Shown here: positions 63,355 to 64,000 of the stretch, one piece after another
How positions within the stretch are numbered: the stretch's first letter is position 1
Layout of the letters: each line of letters begins with the position of its first letter
Source: Apostichopus japonicus
Lineage: Eukaryota; Echinodermata; Holothuroidea; Aspidochirotida; Stichopodidae
Direction of reading: 5' to 3'
Assembly (NCBI RefSeq): GCF_037975245.1
Contig: NC_092568.1
Location: 23,462,501-23,526,500, forward strand
Length of the DNA stretch: 64,000 nucleotides
Program-made: the position numbers and the translations under genes
The notes under the pieces: generated by a model
Told to the model about the DNA's origin: nothing
What the model saw: the letters and a program-made list of their open reading frames with translations, nothing else
The model's database searches: none

Positions 63355-64000
63355 CCGAAATCCCAGATCTGGGCCAGATATAAAAATCCAGATCTGGCCC
63401 AGATCTGGAATTTCAATCTGGGCCAGATCTGCTCCAGATCTGGAATTTATATCTGGCCAGATAAAAAATTGGGCAGATATAACTTGAAATAAAATAAAGT
63501 TTCATATGGCCCATATAAAATTTTATCTATTTAAATTTTATTGCATCCATATCTGGGCCAGATAAAACTTTATCTGGTTGATATAAAGAAAATCCAGATA
63601 AACTTATATATGGCCCATATAAAATTGTATTTGGTTGAAGTTTATGGCTTCCATATCTGGGCCATGTAAAACTTTATCTGGTTGATATAAAGAAAATCCA
63701 GATAAACTTTTATATGGCCCATAATTGTTTTATCTGGCTCAATGTTTTTGCCATCCATATCTGGGCCAGATAAAACTTTATCTGGTTGATATAAAGAAAA
63801 TCCAGATAAACTGTTATATGGCCCATATAAAATGTTATCTGGCTCAATGTTTTGCCATCCATATCTGGGCCAGATTCAACTTTATCTGGCTGATATAAAG
63901 GAAATCCAGATAATCCAGTTATATCTGGCTTTATATGGCCAAATAAAACTTTATCTGGTCAGATTAAACCAGATATAAAGCCATATTTCTGGGATTTCGG
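63355..64000. mobile_element. Foldback/MITE-like element with 13-bp perfect TIRs and internal 104-bp tandem array
   Basis: CCGAAATCCCAGA at 63355-63367 is exactly repeated in inverse at 63988-64000 (TCTGGGATTTCGG), the last bases of the window. Just inside the left end are nested palindromes (AGATCTGGGCCAGAT, CCAGATCTGGCCCAGATCTG). Inside are about four units of roughly 104 bp, each with CCATATCTGGGCCAGATAAA, ACTTTATCTGGTTGATATAA and a TATATGGCCCATATAA palindrome. There is no transposase frame, so it would be non-autonomous. Because it ends at the window edge, its right flank and target duplication cannot be seen. Confidence 0.75.

Overview
The window is nuclear DNA from an AT-rich invertebrate animal genome. 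Its genes are split by spliceosomal introns, and its introns and gaps carry retroelements, tRNA-derived SINEs, minisatellites and long (TA)n tracts. The three genes belong to conserved animal families, and their intron-rich structure plus the SINE and LINE content would fit an echinoderm-like deuterostome. That placement is a guess. I found no bacterial operon, CRISPR array, viral genome or convincing new gene system.

Layout, left to right. (1) NRDE2, minus strand, 9961 down to 2894: seven coding exons are visible, and the last C-terminal exon(s) lie off the left edge. (2) An intergenic stretch, about 9.96-14.4 kb, holding a decayed CR1-like LINE on the minus strand. (3) An ARHGEF33-like RhoGEF, plus strand, 14403-26570: 14 coding exons whose phases all agree, giving 913 codons with an N-terminal coiled coil, a DH domain and a long disordered tail. 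NRDE2 and this gene are head to head. (4) A gap at 27.3-29.6 kb with a SINE flanked by a 13-bp direct repeat. (5) SDCCAG8, minus strand, 57857 down to 29638: 16 coding exons, 760 codons, apparently complete. Its introns contain a splice-donor-bearing minisatellite, a roughly 690-bp polypurine tract, a second SINE, an (ACTCAT)-type array and a degraded Tx1/L1-like LINE. (6) The SDCCAG8 upstream region, 58-64 kb, with a 22-bp minisatellite, repeated GCGTCC palindromes, a third SINE, and at the right edge a 646-bp element with perfect 13-bp terminal inverted repeats and an internal tandem array of about 104 bp.

The genes do not form a pathway. NRDE2 is a nuclear RNA-surveillance factor, the RhoGEF is a predicted Rho-family exchange factor, and SDCCAG8 is a centrosomal/ciliary scaffold. 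The points most worth a second look are the SDCCAG8 donor site copied in a tandem array, the repeated basic-serine motif in the RhoGEF tail, the frameshift inside the big NRDE2 exon, and the element ending exactly at the right edge. Exon limits were set by hand from splice consensus, reading phase and remembered family similarity.
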